Below are positions 54,985 through 64,000 of a stretch of 64,000 nucleotides of DNA, in pieces. This stretch comes from Chinchilla lanigera (Eukaryota; Chordata; Mammalia; Rodentia; Chinchillidae), in NCBI RefSeq assembly GCF_000276665.1, contig NW_004955446.1:10673308-10737307 (forward strand), given 5' to 3'. The notes below the pieces were generated by a model. The model was given only the letters and a program-made list of their open reading frames with translations. It was not told the DNA's origin and made no database searches. Within the stretch, counting starts at the first letter, position 1; each line of letters begins with the position of its first letter. Position numbers and translations under genes: made by a program.

Positions 54985-55075
54985 ATTTAATTCAAATAGA
55001 CGCTTACTGAATGGCCAATATGGGCTAAGCAACCAGACTTGGAGGATAATCCTATCTCTAAGAGCTAACGTGAAC
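54985..55075 (-). mobile_element. L2 3' end fragment
   Basis: 'gcttactgaatggccaatat' then 'gggctaagcaacc', an antisense L2 terminus. Confidence 0.4.
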
Positions 55076-55244
55076 AAACACAAGTAATTTTAAACAATTT
55101 GCTGCTTCAAATCTTTTCAGGTAAATGGTAAATACAACCAATTATTTATCAAAAAAGTGCCAACATTATCAGAGTTCAAATACAGTAGGATCTTAGAAGA
55201 AAAAAAAAGCTAAAAATAGCTTCAGAAGCAGCGGAACTGGAAAC

Positions 55245-55412
55245 GTTTGTTTTTTTGGCTTTTTTTGGTTTTTGAGACAGAGTCTCCATTCAGGCTGGTC
55301 TGAAACTCACTACATAGTACATGCTGGTCTTAAACTAGAGACAATCCTCCTGCCTCAGCCCCAGAATGCTGGGATTACAGTGAGTGCTGGGATCATAGTT
55401 ACCACACCCAGT
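55245..55412 (-). mobile_element. B1 SINE
   Basis: T-tail, 'gagacagagtctccattcag', 'cctcctgcctcagccccaga', 'gctgggattacag'. Contains a small duplicated 'gtgctgggat' segment. Confidence 0.9.
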
Positions 55413-56085
55413 GAAAGGGGTCTTTATTTGTAAAAAGCCAAAGAGACTCCTGGGGTGACAGGACAGGCAGGCCAGCTTTGCATGGGTCAGGAGCATTTGG
55501 ATAAGTGAGCTTGAGTAGGGGGGATGCCGTCTGAGTACTATGTCACCTTGGGCTCCCTCAGAAACACATGGCACTGGCTCAAAGACAGGGTAAGCTGTGA
55601 GAGCTTCAGCTTCCAGTAATTCTGGAACAGGCTCCTCCTTAGCATTGGGAGAGTTTCATCAGTGCTGCCTGCAGGTATGACCAGGGGTTCCTTCTTGCCC
55701 GAGCCATGGGGTCGAACTTACTTGATGACCCCTGGTAACGCAGGGCACCGGGGCTGGAGGGTACCCCCAGTGCTGAGTTTAGTCTCCTCCTGCAGTGCGC
55801 CTTCAGAATGGAAATGCTGGCTGCTGTTAATAGTAACTGAGATCCAGCAGGATGAGAGGATCACTACCTGCACAGGATTAGCAACCTTGCCCCCAGTGCT
55901 CCTAGCCAAGGGATCTCTCTGCTCCATCACTTGCTTGTTACTGACACCCACCTGAAGATTCTTCTCAGTGGTTACCATCACACTCTTAATGTCATCCTTG
56001 GCCTGGCTCAACTCAGGTCTCACGCCAGCCAAGCAGGCAGTATTGGGGTCTGAGCCTAGCACACAGTGGACCACCTCTTACGAAA
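55413..56085 (-). pseudogene. Unidentified GC-rich block, probable broken retrocopy
   Basis: Clearly more GC-rich than its surroundings. Read on the minus strand it has a 118-codon open stretch (56074-55718; MVHCVLGSDPNTACLAGVRP start). After frame changes it has [17 protein letters not shown] and [20 protein letters not shown]. It ends with AATAAA (ACAAATAAAGACCC) at the left edge, beside a B1. Coding-like composition, frame changes, no introns and the terminal AATAAA suggest a processed pseudogene. I do not recognise the parent; no poly(A) tail or target duplication is seen. Confidence 0.45.
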
Positions 56086-56519
56086 GATTTAAGTAATATA
56101 TCCCAAAGCTACAAAACCAATAAATAATACAAACTGGATAATATGAAACCAAGTTCTCCTACCTCAAAAGCTGTTTTTTTCACTATTACTGTGTATCTCA
56201 AACTTTCTCAAAGAAATTACTGAAAGTTAACAAACATCTCTTGCTCACTCCAAAACTTTATTGAAAAATAGAAATAGCCAGTCTTCAAGTCTTGTTTTAT
56301 AACTTCTGAAGTCTGTCTTGTATAATATATCCCTTTATCTTAATATTATGGGAAAAAAAACAGTACTTACCAAGTAAATACTTATCCAAGTAAAATATCC
56401 TTCAATCAAAAGGTTTTTAGTTACCCTTCAGGTATCTTACACTAAGCACTGTGGCAATGGTATGATCAAAGTGTTACCCTAGATAAACTGACAGTTAATT
56501 AGTGATATAGAATTTAACG

Positions 56520-56612
56520 TTTTTTGTGTTTTTTGAGTACTAGAGGTTGAACCCAAGGTCTTGCGCATGCTAGGCAAGTGCTTCTGCCACTTAACTACAC
56601 TCCAACAACTTT
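56520..56612 (-). mobile_element. ID-like SINE
   Basis: 'gtactagaggttgaacccaa', 'gcatgctaggcaagtgcttc', 'ccacttaactacactcc'. Confidence 0.8.
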
Positions 56613-57835
56613 CTTAAAAACAGGGTTTATAACTTGAATCAGTGATTACAAAGGAGATGCTATACTATTCTTTAAGATAAAAAGGTGGTGTAGCCACTGT
56701 TAAATTTTCAAATTTGTTCAGTCCTTGACTCAAAACTATAATGCTTCATATATTGCTTCAATTAAGCAGAAAACTTTCATTGACAGATGGATAAATTTAT
56801 TGCTATTTCTTTCACCTCACAAGAAGGAAAGACAGGCCAAGTAAGCAAGCAAAGAAACAATCATTTTTTGTTGAAGAATTTAAAGTCAGGGGTATTTTTT
56901 TTTAACAGACCTCATACAACTGCTGGGAGCTTCCTTTCTACACATGTATATTAAACCATTCTGTAACAAATATATCTGAAATGAAGTCACTAAACTCTCA
57001 CCAGTAACAAATGGTTCGACTGTATTGTGGGCATTTCTACATTCAAGTACAGAAAGTTGTCTGGGGATACCTCCTAGAGGGCCTTCAACAGCACAAGGAT
57101 GAGAAATCACAACTTTAACTCAGCAGGGCAAGGAAATACTTGGAAGTTTTAAAGTTATAATTGTCTGTAAATGTGCTTTCAGAAAACAATTTGGTGGCAA
57201 TATATAAAATGAGTAAGAGAGGGAAGAGAAGTCATCCTTGAAGTCTTGTCTTATGCAATCCACTAAACACTATTTGACCCCTCTACCACATTTCTTCCCA
57301 GGGCTAACCCGATACACCAAACTGGTTTCTCTTACATTCCTATCGCTATTCCTCCTGGGAATCCTTGTAGGGCTCTGCTCACTCAGCCATATTCACTTTT
57401 CTGAATGTCTAGCCCTAGAGTTCTAACTCCAGTATATACAGCACATATAAATACAATGACATGCAAATATGGGAGGTAGAACAAAAGGGAGGGGGGCAGG
57501 AGAAGGGACTGATTTTGGTTTCCTCAAAACTGTAAGTAACCATCACCACAGAGATGTAACTTTTCAGGTTTCTGTAATTTAGTAAATCATTAAATAACCA
57601 CTGTTCCACACACAAAACTCCTAAGTTTTTATCACCTCAACATGAATCACCAAATGTATTTAAAAAGACAGTAATGTAAGAAATCATTAAAAACTATTAA
57701 TACAAAGGAAACAAATAATTTAACCAGCAAGATATTTAAAATTCCAAGAATAACTTCTAGAGAGACAAAAAGAAAAATAGCGCCCTCCTACAACAATTTT
57801 TTAAAAAAATGTTTTACATGAAAGCAAAAAATATA

Positions 57836-57915
57836 AGGCTGGGCAAGGTGACAAACTAAGGCTGGCGCAGGATCCAGGTCAGCCTGGGGAACTTAGTGAA
57901 ATCCTATTTCAAAAT
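57836..57915 (+). mobile_element. Diverged B1 fragment
   Basis: 'ggctgggcaaggtgacaaac' and 'ggtcagcctggggaacttag'. Adjacent to an inverted B1. Confidence 0.6.
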
Positions 57916-57921
57916 ATATAT

Positions 57922-58072
57922 ATATTTTAGAGGCAGGGTTTCAATATGCAGTTCAGACTGGCCTTGAACTCACGATGTAACCCAGGCTGGCCTCTTATCT
58001 TACAGTGATCCTCCTGCCTCAGTCTCCCAAATGCAGGGATTACAGACAACACATCACCATGCCCTGCTTGAA
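57922..58072 (-). mobile_element. B1 SINE
   Basis: 'gaggcagggtttcaatatgc', 'tgtaacccaggctggcctct', 'caccatgccctgct'. Confidence 0.92.
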
Positions 58073-58085
58073 GTATTTTTTTAAA

Positions 58086-58172
58086 AAGGGGTTGGGGAGC
58101 TCAGTGACAGAGTGCTTGCCTACAAAGTGCAGGGCCTAATGAAGCTTAATCCCAAGAACTGCAAAAAATAAA
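58086..58172 (+). mobile_element. ID-like SINE
   Basis: 'ggggttggggagctcagtga' to 'aatcccaagaactgc' plus A-tail. Confidence 0.8.
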
Positions 58173-58575
58173 TATATAAAATAACTTGAGCAAAAATTGT
58201 AAACTGTTTTTCTTTTACATTTCTCCCTTCATTGGGAGGCCTAGTCATCGTTGAGGAACAGAATGCTCACCAGTCTGCTTTACTAAAGTTCCTCATCTAA
58301 ATTTGCAAATTAAGGGTCCATATTGATCCTTACTTCTCAAATGAAAGCAGATAATGCATAAGTGTTATAAGCTGTGGATTATTACATAATTTTTTTTTAA
58401 ACTTTCAATTCTGTTTAGAACATCCCCACAGATCGCAAAGTTGCTCTACTAGACAACTCTGAGGATAGGGTGAATCCATTTATAATTTACTTTAAGAATA
58501 TCTAGAAAAAATAGTACTGACATCTTACTTCTCAAGTGATCCTCACAATTCACTTTATAAATAGAAAAAAACAAA

Positions 58576-58765
58576 ACTCAGGGTGGTGGCACAAGCCTAA
58601 AATATCCCTGTACCCTGGAAAGCTGAGGCAGGAGGATCTCAAATTCAAACTCAGTCTGAACAAGTTAGGGAGACCCTGCCTCAAAAATTAAAAAGGGTTG
58701 GAGATACAGCGCAATGTGAAGGCCCTGGGGGGTTCAATGACTAGTATTACAAATAAAAAAAGAAA
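58576..58765 (+). mobile_element. B1-dID dimeric SINE
   Basis: B1 half ('agggtggtggcacaagccta' to 'gaccctgcctcaaaaatta') joined to an ID half ('agggttggagatacagcgca', 'aaggccctggggggttcaat'). Confidence 0.82.
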
Positions 58766-58981
58766 ACCAACCAACGAAAGCCATTTTACCCTGGTCTGAA
58801 AGTTGGACCCAGTGTAGTAATGAACTTTAAATACAAGCATATCTTCCTCTATGTTATGGTACTGAACTTTTATGTGTGTTTAGTAGTAAATGATCAACCC
58901 CCAGAACATGCTAAACATGTACCAGATCACTTAGCTATACCCTCAGCATCCCATCTTTATCTTTTAAAAATGTAACTTTCA

Positions 58982-59145
58982 GCTAGGTGTGGTGGCGCAC
59001 ACCTATAATCTCAGCACTCAGGAGGCTGAGGCAGGAGGATCTGAGGCAGGAGGATGGTTGTGAGTTGGAGAGCAGCCTGGGCTACAAAGTGAGCTCAACG
59101 CCAGACTGAACTGCATAGGGAGACCCTGTCTCAAAAAGACAAAAA
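58982..59145 (+). mobile_element. B1 SINE with internal 15-bp repeat
   Basis: 'gctaggtgtggtggcgcaca' to 'gaccctgtctcaaaaagac'. 'ctgaggcaggaggat' occurs twice in tandem. Confidence 0.93.
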
Positions 59146-59713
59146 AGAAAACTGAAAAAGTTGGAACAAATGTCACCTCAACTCTTACCCAAAACATGGT
59201 ACAGCTCAATAGAAGGGTATGTGCTTTTAGCATGGATGAAACCTGGTTCAACCACTAGTGCCACAAAATGAATTTATCAAAAATAATCATCAAATGGGCC
59301 CAAGTTCAAAAGTTGGGAAAAAAAAAAAAAAAAAAAAATAGTGTATCCAAAAGGGGAAGAAGCCCTTTAGGTATGACACAAAATCCAGAAGTAGTAAAAC
59401 TACACTGATATATCCAACTATAAATGCATAAATACAGTGCTCTATATGACAAAATTTACCCAAACTAAGTTTAAGGGCTCAACTTAACTATGGGGAAAAA
59501 AAAGACCTCATCACTTGTAGCAGAGAAAGCCTGATTTACTTTCATACAAAAGATCTTACACAGGGAAAGTGTACATTTTTGTTTAAAACAAAGGCAAAAT
59601 GCCTAAGGAAAAAAGGCCTTATCCCATTATTGCCAGAAATTTAAGATGATATGTAATGAAGAGCAATTTTTGTAATTCAAAATTACACTCTCACTTGTAA
59701 AAATGTAACTTTC

Positions 59714-59795
59714 AGACGTGGTGGTACAAGCCTATAAATCCCTGCACCCTGGAAGACTGAGGCAGAAGGATCTCAAAATCAAACCTCAGTGCATT
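59714..59795 (+). mobile_element. 5' B1 fragment
   Basis: 'gacgtggtggtacaagccta' and 'ctggaagactgaggcagaag'; resembles the B1 half of 58576. Confidence 0.75.
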
Positions 59796-59846
59796 TACTC
59801 CATATTCATAAGAATATTCACTACTGTTCATAAAATAAAATAAGCC

Positions 59847-59997
59847 AGGCATGGTGGCATATGCCTGTAATCACAGTACTCAGGAGGCTGAGGCAAGGGG
59901 ATCAGAGTGAGTTGAAGGCCAGCCTGGTACTATATAAGCCAGTCCAAGGCCAGCCTGCATTACAAAGCAACTCTGTCTCAAAAAAAAAAAAAAAATG
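59847..59997 (+). mobile_element. B1 SINE
   Basis: 'gccaggcatggtggcatatg' to 'actctgtctcaaaaaaaa'. Confidence 0.93.
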
Positions 59998-60291
59998 TAG
60001 GGCAGGTAAGCCTGCTATTGTAACAGAAAAAACATATATAGTTGTGTATGCATACGTAAAGTCCTTCTACAGAAACATAAGAAATTGGCTTTTTTATAGA
60101 ACTGCTGGGTTATGAGAGGAATGACATTTCTCTAAAAAAATCTTATACCTTCCATAATTTACACTGTGTATATAAATTTAAAATAATTTAAAAACCGTTT
60201 ACTATGACTCAACTTTATCATTTCCTGCATCCTTATTGTCTTAACATAATGCATATTTTTCTGAAGCTCAGTTAGGCAAAAGAGCAATACG

Positions 60292-60381
60292 AAGGCTGGG
60301 GATATAGCTCAGTGGCACAGTGCCTGCCTGGCAAGTGCAAGGTCAAGTTTGATTCCCAGAGCCCCCTCACCCCAAAAAAAA
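60292..60381 (+). mobile_element. ID-like SINE
   Basis: 'aggctggggatatagctcag' to 'ttgattcccagagcc', A-tail. Confidence 0.9.
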
Positions 60382-60648
60382 GCAATCATCAAAAAACAAG
60401 CATATTTTAAGAAATAAAATGTTTTTAAACAAACCTAACCCTATGCACAAGTGTTGACAGTGCTTTCTTTCAAGACAGGCAAATGACCTATAAAAGGCAG
60501 TCTGAAAATTTATAGGAGTGTTTGTCTTCTAGACTGACTGTTGTGGCACATGTTGAATTAATTACTGTAAATGTCTTTCCCTTTTATTTACCTTTCTTAA
60601 TTACATGTATCGATTATTTTTATCATGTGCTATAAGGAGATATTTTAG

Positions 60649-60754
60649 GCTGGGGATTTAGCTCAGCGGCACAGTGCCTGCCTGGCGAGCACAGGTCATG
60701 AATTCGATTCCCGGTACCACAAAAAAAGCAAACAAAAAAAAACAAAAAAAAAAG
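60649..60754 (+). mobile_element. Young ID-like SINE with target-site duplication
   Basis: 'ggctggggatttagctcagc' to 'cccggtaccac' and A-tail. Flanked by tataaggagatattttag / tataaggagataccttag (16 of 18). Confidence 0.95.
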
Positions 60755-60779
60755 TATAAGGAGATACCTTAGAAGAGTT

Positions 60780-61168
60780 AAGCAAATAGGTAAAAGGAAC
60801 TCAAGCGTCCATCAACATATGAGCAGATAAACAAAATGTAATAAATACATACAACTGAATATTCAGCCTTAATAAGGAAAGAAATTGTGACAGATTCTGC
60901 AACATGGATGAGCCCCACTAACATTATGATTAAATAAAATAACCAACCACAAAAAGACAAATACTATGATTCCATATGTTTGAGGTTCACCTGAAGATTT
61001 CTCTCAAAATTCAGAGACAGAAAAAGGAGCTGGGAACAGGAGAAAATGGGCAGTCACAGTTAATAAGTATGTAGTTTCAGTTCAGGAAGATGAAAAAAGT
61101 TGTAGTGATGCATGGTGGTGACAGCTGCACAATGTGAATGAACTTTACACCACTGAACCACACACTTA
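60780..61168 (+). mobile_element. L1M-type 3' UTR fragment
   Basis: 'aactcaagcgtccatcaaca', 'gaatattcagccttaataag', 'acatggatgagccccactaa', 'ccacacacttaaaatggta': classic old L1 3' end. Confidence 0.78.
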
Positions 61169-61181
61169 AAATGGTATTTTT

Positions 61182-61330
61182 AGCTGGGTGTGGTGGTGCA
61201 TAACTATAATCCCAGCACTCAGGAGGCCGAGGCAGGAGGTTCGCCTTGAGTTTAAGGCCAGCCTGGGCTACACAGTAAGTTCAAAGCCAGTCTGAACTAC
61301 ACAGCAAAACCTTGTCTCAAAAACCAAAAC
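61182..61330 (+). mobile_element. B1 SINE with target-site duplication
   Basis: 'gctgggtgtggtggtgcata' to 'aaccttgtctcaaaaacc'. Flanked by aaaatggtatt at 61168-61178 and 61331-61341. Confidence 0.95.
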
Positions 61331-61344
61331 AAAATGGTATTGTT

Positions 61345-61402
61345 TTAGCCAGACGTGATAGTGCACACCCATAATCCTAACACTCTAGGAGGCTGAGGCA
61401 GA
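61345..61402 (+). mobile_element. 5' B1 fragment
   Basis: 'agccagacgtgatagtgcac' to 'aggaggctgaggcag', cut short. Confidence 0.8.
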
Positions 61403-61422
61403 ATGAGAAGCAATAAGAGTCA

Positions 61423-61640
61423 CTGGGCATGGTGGCATACGCCTGTAGTCCTAGCACTTGGGAGGCTGAGGCAGGAGGATGTTGCGAGTTTCAGACCAGC
61501 CTGGGATACAAAGTGAGCTCAATACCAGCCTGAATTGCCTAGCGAGACCCTGTCTCAGAAAGACCAAAGAAAAAGAGAAAAGGGCTGGCAAAGCAGCTTA
61601 GTGCCAACCTCTGAGTTTAATCCTCAGTACGGGGGTACTA
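61423..61640 (+). mobile_element. B1 SINE followed by an ID-like fragment
   Basis: B1 from 'actgggcatggtggcatacg' to 'gaccctgtctcagaaagacc'. Next, at 61581-61640, 'gggctggcaaagcagcttag' and 'gtttaatcctcagtac'. Could be a B1-dID dimer or two insertions. Confidence 0.8.
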
Positions 61641-61710
61641 TTAATTGTACCATAATTTTTCTAATTCATCTACTACACTAATTGGGAAATTAATTCACAG
61701 CAAAAGGCAG

Positions 61711-61800
61711 TGGGGCCAGGGCTAGCAAAACACTGGACTGCAGTGTACAAGACCCAGTGTTGGAGGCCTGGCATTAGATTCTAGCATGCCAAAAAAAGCA
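61711..61800 (+). mobile_element. Degenerate ID-like SINE
   Basis: 'ggggccagggctagcaaaac' and 'ctggcattagattctagcat' with A-tail. Confidence 0.5.
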
Positions 61801-61989
61801 AACATGAAACATAAACCTTTACCTTCATGTACTGTACAGCGGTTAGTGGTTAGAAAGGTAAAAATCTTTAAATCTCCTAAATCCATATAAATACAACATA
61901 TACTTCCTTCCCAAACTGTTTGATAGTCCAATATTCTATATGTGGAACGAAGATTATGCCTATTTATGAGGACAACTAGTAGGCAAAGG

Positions 61990-62375
61990 ACTACCTCCTA
62001 TTGTGGTTTTTACATATAGCAACAAATCCTTTAACAAAAGGTAGAGCCTAATTCCCCTTGTCTTGATTTAAAACTAGACTTGATTTAAGACTTGCTTCTA
62101 GCAGACAGAATGTAAAAGAAGTGACTAGGTCATAAAAGGTACTGCACGTTTCTTCTCAGATCACCTGCTCTGGGAAATCCAAAAGCCATACTGTAAACAC
62201 ACTGAGGCAGCTCAAAGAGATCCACGTGGTAAAAAAGTGAGTTCTCCAGCTAATACCCAACATTAACCAGCAAACCCTCTGAGGGTACATTTTAGAACAC
62301 ATTCCAGGCCCCAGTCAAACCTTTTCAAGGACTGTAACCCTAGTCAACTATCTTCACTGAGATTTTATTAAAAAA
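61990..62375 (+). repeat. MLT1-type LTR remnant (MaLR)
   Basis: 'gacttgcttctagcagacag', 'gtaaaagaagtgactaggtc', 'agagatccacgtggtaaaa', 'ccaggccccagtcaaacctt' follow the MLT1 order. Ends not resolved. Confidence 0.55.
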
Positions 62376-62550
62376 TCTAAAGGGAAATGAACAATTAACT
62401 AAACTGTTCTAGTTTTCGCTAAAACAAAAAAATGAGGAAAAAAATAAAATATAGTTTTTAAAAGTTAATCTGAAAATTAAAGGGCAGAAAAATCAAAGAC
62501 CAAAAACACTGTGTTCCCCAGCCTGTGAACAGAAAACTGGCTCACGGAAA

Positions 62551-62706
62551 AGATACTGCCAGGCATGGTGGTGCACACCTGTAATTTCAGCTCTCAGAAG
62601 GCTGAGGCAAAAGATCGCCCCTGAGTTTGAGGCCAGCCTGCGCTAAACTGTGGATTCATAGCCAGCCTGAATACAGAAGGGAGACCCTTCTCAAAGAACC
62701 AAAAAT
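62551..62706 (+). mobile_element. B1 SINE
   Basis: 'gccaggcatggtggtgcaca' to 'gacccttctcaaagaacc'. Confidence 0.9.
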
Positions 62707-62707
62707 A

Positions 62708-62840
62708 AACTGGGTGTGGTAGCACACATCTTAATCCCAGCACTCTGGAGCCTGATGCAAGATGATTACACTTCAGTTCCAGACCAGCTTGTGCTACATA
62801 GTGAGCTCAAGGCCAGTCTGAGTTCAGCCTCAAAAAACAA
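62708..62840 (+). mobile_element. B1 SINE, tandem to the previous one
   Basis: 'aactgggtgtggtagcacac' to 'tcagcctcaaaaaac'. Starts directly in the tail of the previous B1. Confidence 0.88.
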
Positions 62841-63315
62841 AGGAAGTGTGAAATCTTATACAAACTGATACAAAAACTAATAGCTTTATCTTTTGAGGGG
62901 TGGGGTGCCTAACAAAAAGGGAAAAGGCAAGCAGGTAAAGTATGAGACCTAACTGAGGGCAACCCATTCCTGACCCCTCCTGCATCTCAGGAGTTATTCC
63001 TAGTGCCAATGTTTTCCACAAATTTTCTGAAAGACAGACAGACAGAAAGAGACCCAATCAAAAAGGGTTATCAGTAATTTTAAACATTTGTTTTTCATGA
63101 GGGTCCTATTGAAAGTATGGGACCTATACTCCCAAAAGCATATGTAAGTGCCACAAAATAACCATTTCAAAGAGTTCTCAGAAATCACTGTCTCTCACTT
63201 CCATCCACATACCGAAATAAGAACCTCTGGTGTATAAAACAGAAGGTAGAAAACACAGCTTTGTCTCTGAGGGAGAGTGGGCAGAACAGGGGTGAACCCA
63301 AGAAATGCAAGCAAG

Positions 63316-63440
63316 AGCTCCAGCCCTTTTTATTTCTGAGATGGGGTCTCACTAAATTGCCCGTGCTGGCCTTGAATTTGTTATCCTCCCTAAGCCTCTA
63401 TAGTCAGGACTACAAGTATGAGCCAATGAGCCTGGCCCAA
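63316..63440 (-). mobile_element. Old B1-type SINE
   Basis: 'gagatggggtctcactaaat', 'gcccgtgctggccttgaatt'. Lacks the 29-bp duplication. Confidence 0.8.
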
Positions 63441-64000
63441 CCTGCTCTTTTCTAACTATGCCAAATACATGATGCTATGGGCTGCTAAATAAAAAAATCA
63501 AGATCTGTATTTCAGATAGGTTTTTCCCACCACAGGAGAGATTTGGGGAGGCAGAGAATAGGACGGAAGACAGATGAGTTTACCTGCTTCCTTAGTCAAG
63601 AACCAAGCTAGGATAGTAAAAACTAAAAGTGGAGAGACAAAGCTATGTGTATAAAGAACTGGATGCAGGTAATGCTATTAACAGAAACAATAAAAGAAAT
63701 AGTTTTGATCATGAAAATACTGGTTTGACAAAATAAAATATATTAACCTTAAAAATGTTATGGTTTTATTTATAATAAACTTTACCTTATACTTCACAAT
63801 TAACAAAAAATCTCCACATCGTATTTTTCCATTAGTTTAATGTGGAAATATATCAAATGAGGGCAAATAAACATACCAGTCACATGTGTCTTTTTCTAGG
63901 TATTCCATATACTCAACTAAGTTTGCTTCCCCTTACCATTTTTCTTACCCCAGCCTAAATTACCCTTACCTGAATCTAAATTGTTACCTAAACATTTTCA

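Larger units (their letters stand above)
50173..64000 (-). other. Region upstream of the ATG exon (presumed 5' UTR intron of GPBP1)
   Basis: No CpG island, promoter or further exon was recognised, so the transcription start presumably lies beyond the window. Repeats are listed separately. 53080-53390, 56090-56515, 56615-57835, 58175-58570, 59146-59710 and 63445-64000 show nothing I can name. Confidence 0.6.

Noticed and set aside
57238..57426. 62-codon ORF with a hydrophobic C-terminal half
   Set aside because: Short, no homology recognised, no splice or promoter context; treated as chance.

Overview
The window is mammalian nuclear DNA: AT-rich, intron-dominated and saturated with interspersed repeats. 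Two SINE families identify a rodent. One is a B1 family with the internal 29-bp duplication (7SL-derived). The other is a tRNA-derived ID-like family of the form GGGGCTGGGGATTTAGCTCA...GGCAAGCGCAAGGTCATGAGTTC, ending in a box-B region, CCGGTACC and an A-rich tail. Several dimers of the B1-dID type (B1 joined to ID) are also present. This combination suggests a non-murid rodent; a beaver (Castoridae) is my best guess, but the species cannot be fixed from the sequence alone.

The one real protein-coding gene is GPBP1 (vasculin, GC-rich promoter-binding protein 1), on the minus strand. All ten coding exons can be placed with canonical GT/AG boundaries, from the ATG at 50113-50115 to the stop at 12986-12988. 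Joined, they give 473 codons, the length I recall for human vasculin. The 5' UTR exon that carries the ATG ends at about 50172. The promoter and any further 5' UTR exons lie beyond the right edge. The 3' UTR runs left from 12985; the poly(A) site is not settled.

Layout: 1-8800 is 3' flanking DNA holding L1, L2 and Tigger remnants and a degenerate KRAB zinc-finger retropseudogene (4245-5875). 8800-12985 is the 3' UTR and its immediate flank. 12986-50172 is the GPBP1 body. Its introns carry about fifty SINEs plus more notable fossils: a minisatellite beside a perfect hairpin (15838-15960), a 33-nt U2 snRNA fragment with target-site duplications (35447-35507), a piggyBac-type transposase fossil with a tandemly duplicated C-terminal tail (about 40690-43275), and a mariner fossil (44213-44700). 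50173-64000 is presumably the first 5' UTR intron or upstream DNA. It holds LTR remnants, L1 3' ends, dense SINEs and an unidentified GC-rich block (55413-56085, minus) with an AATAAA that looks like a broken retrocopy.

I found no bacterial-type operons, CRISPR arrays or intact tRNA/rRNA genes, and no convincing evidence of a new functional system. The most unusual items are the piggyBac fossil, the U2 fragment, a pair of related hAT-like MITEs and the GC-rich block.
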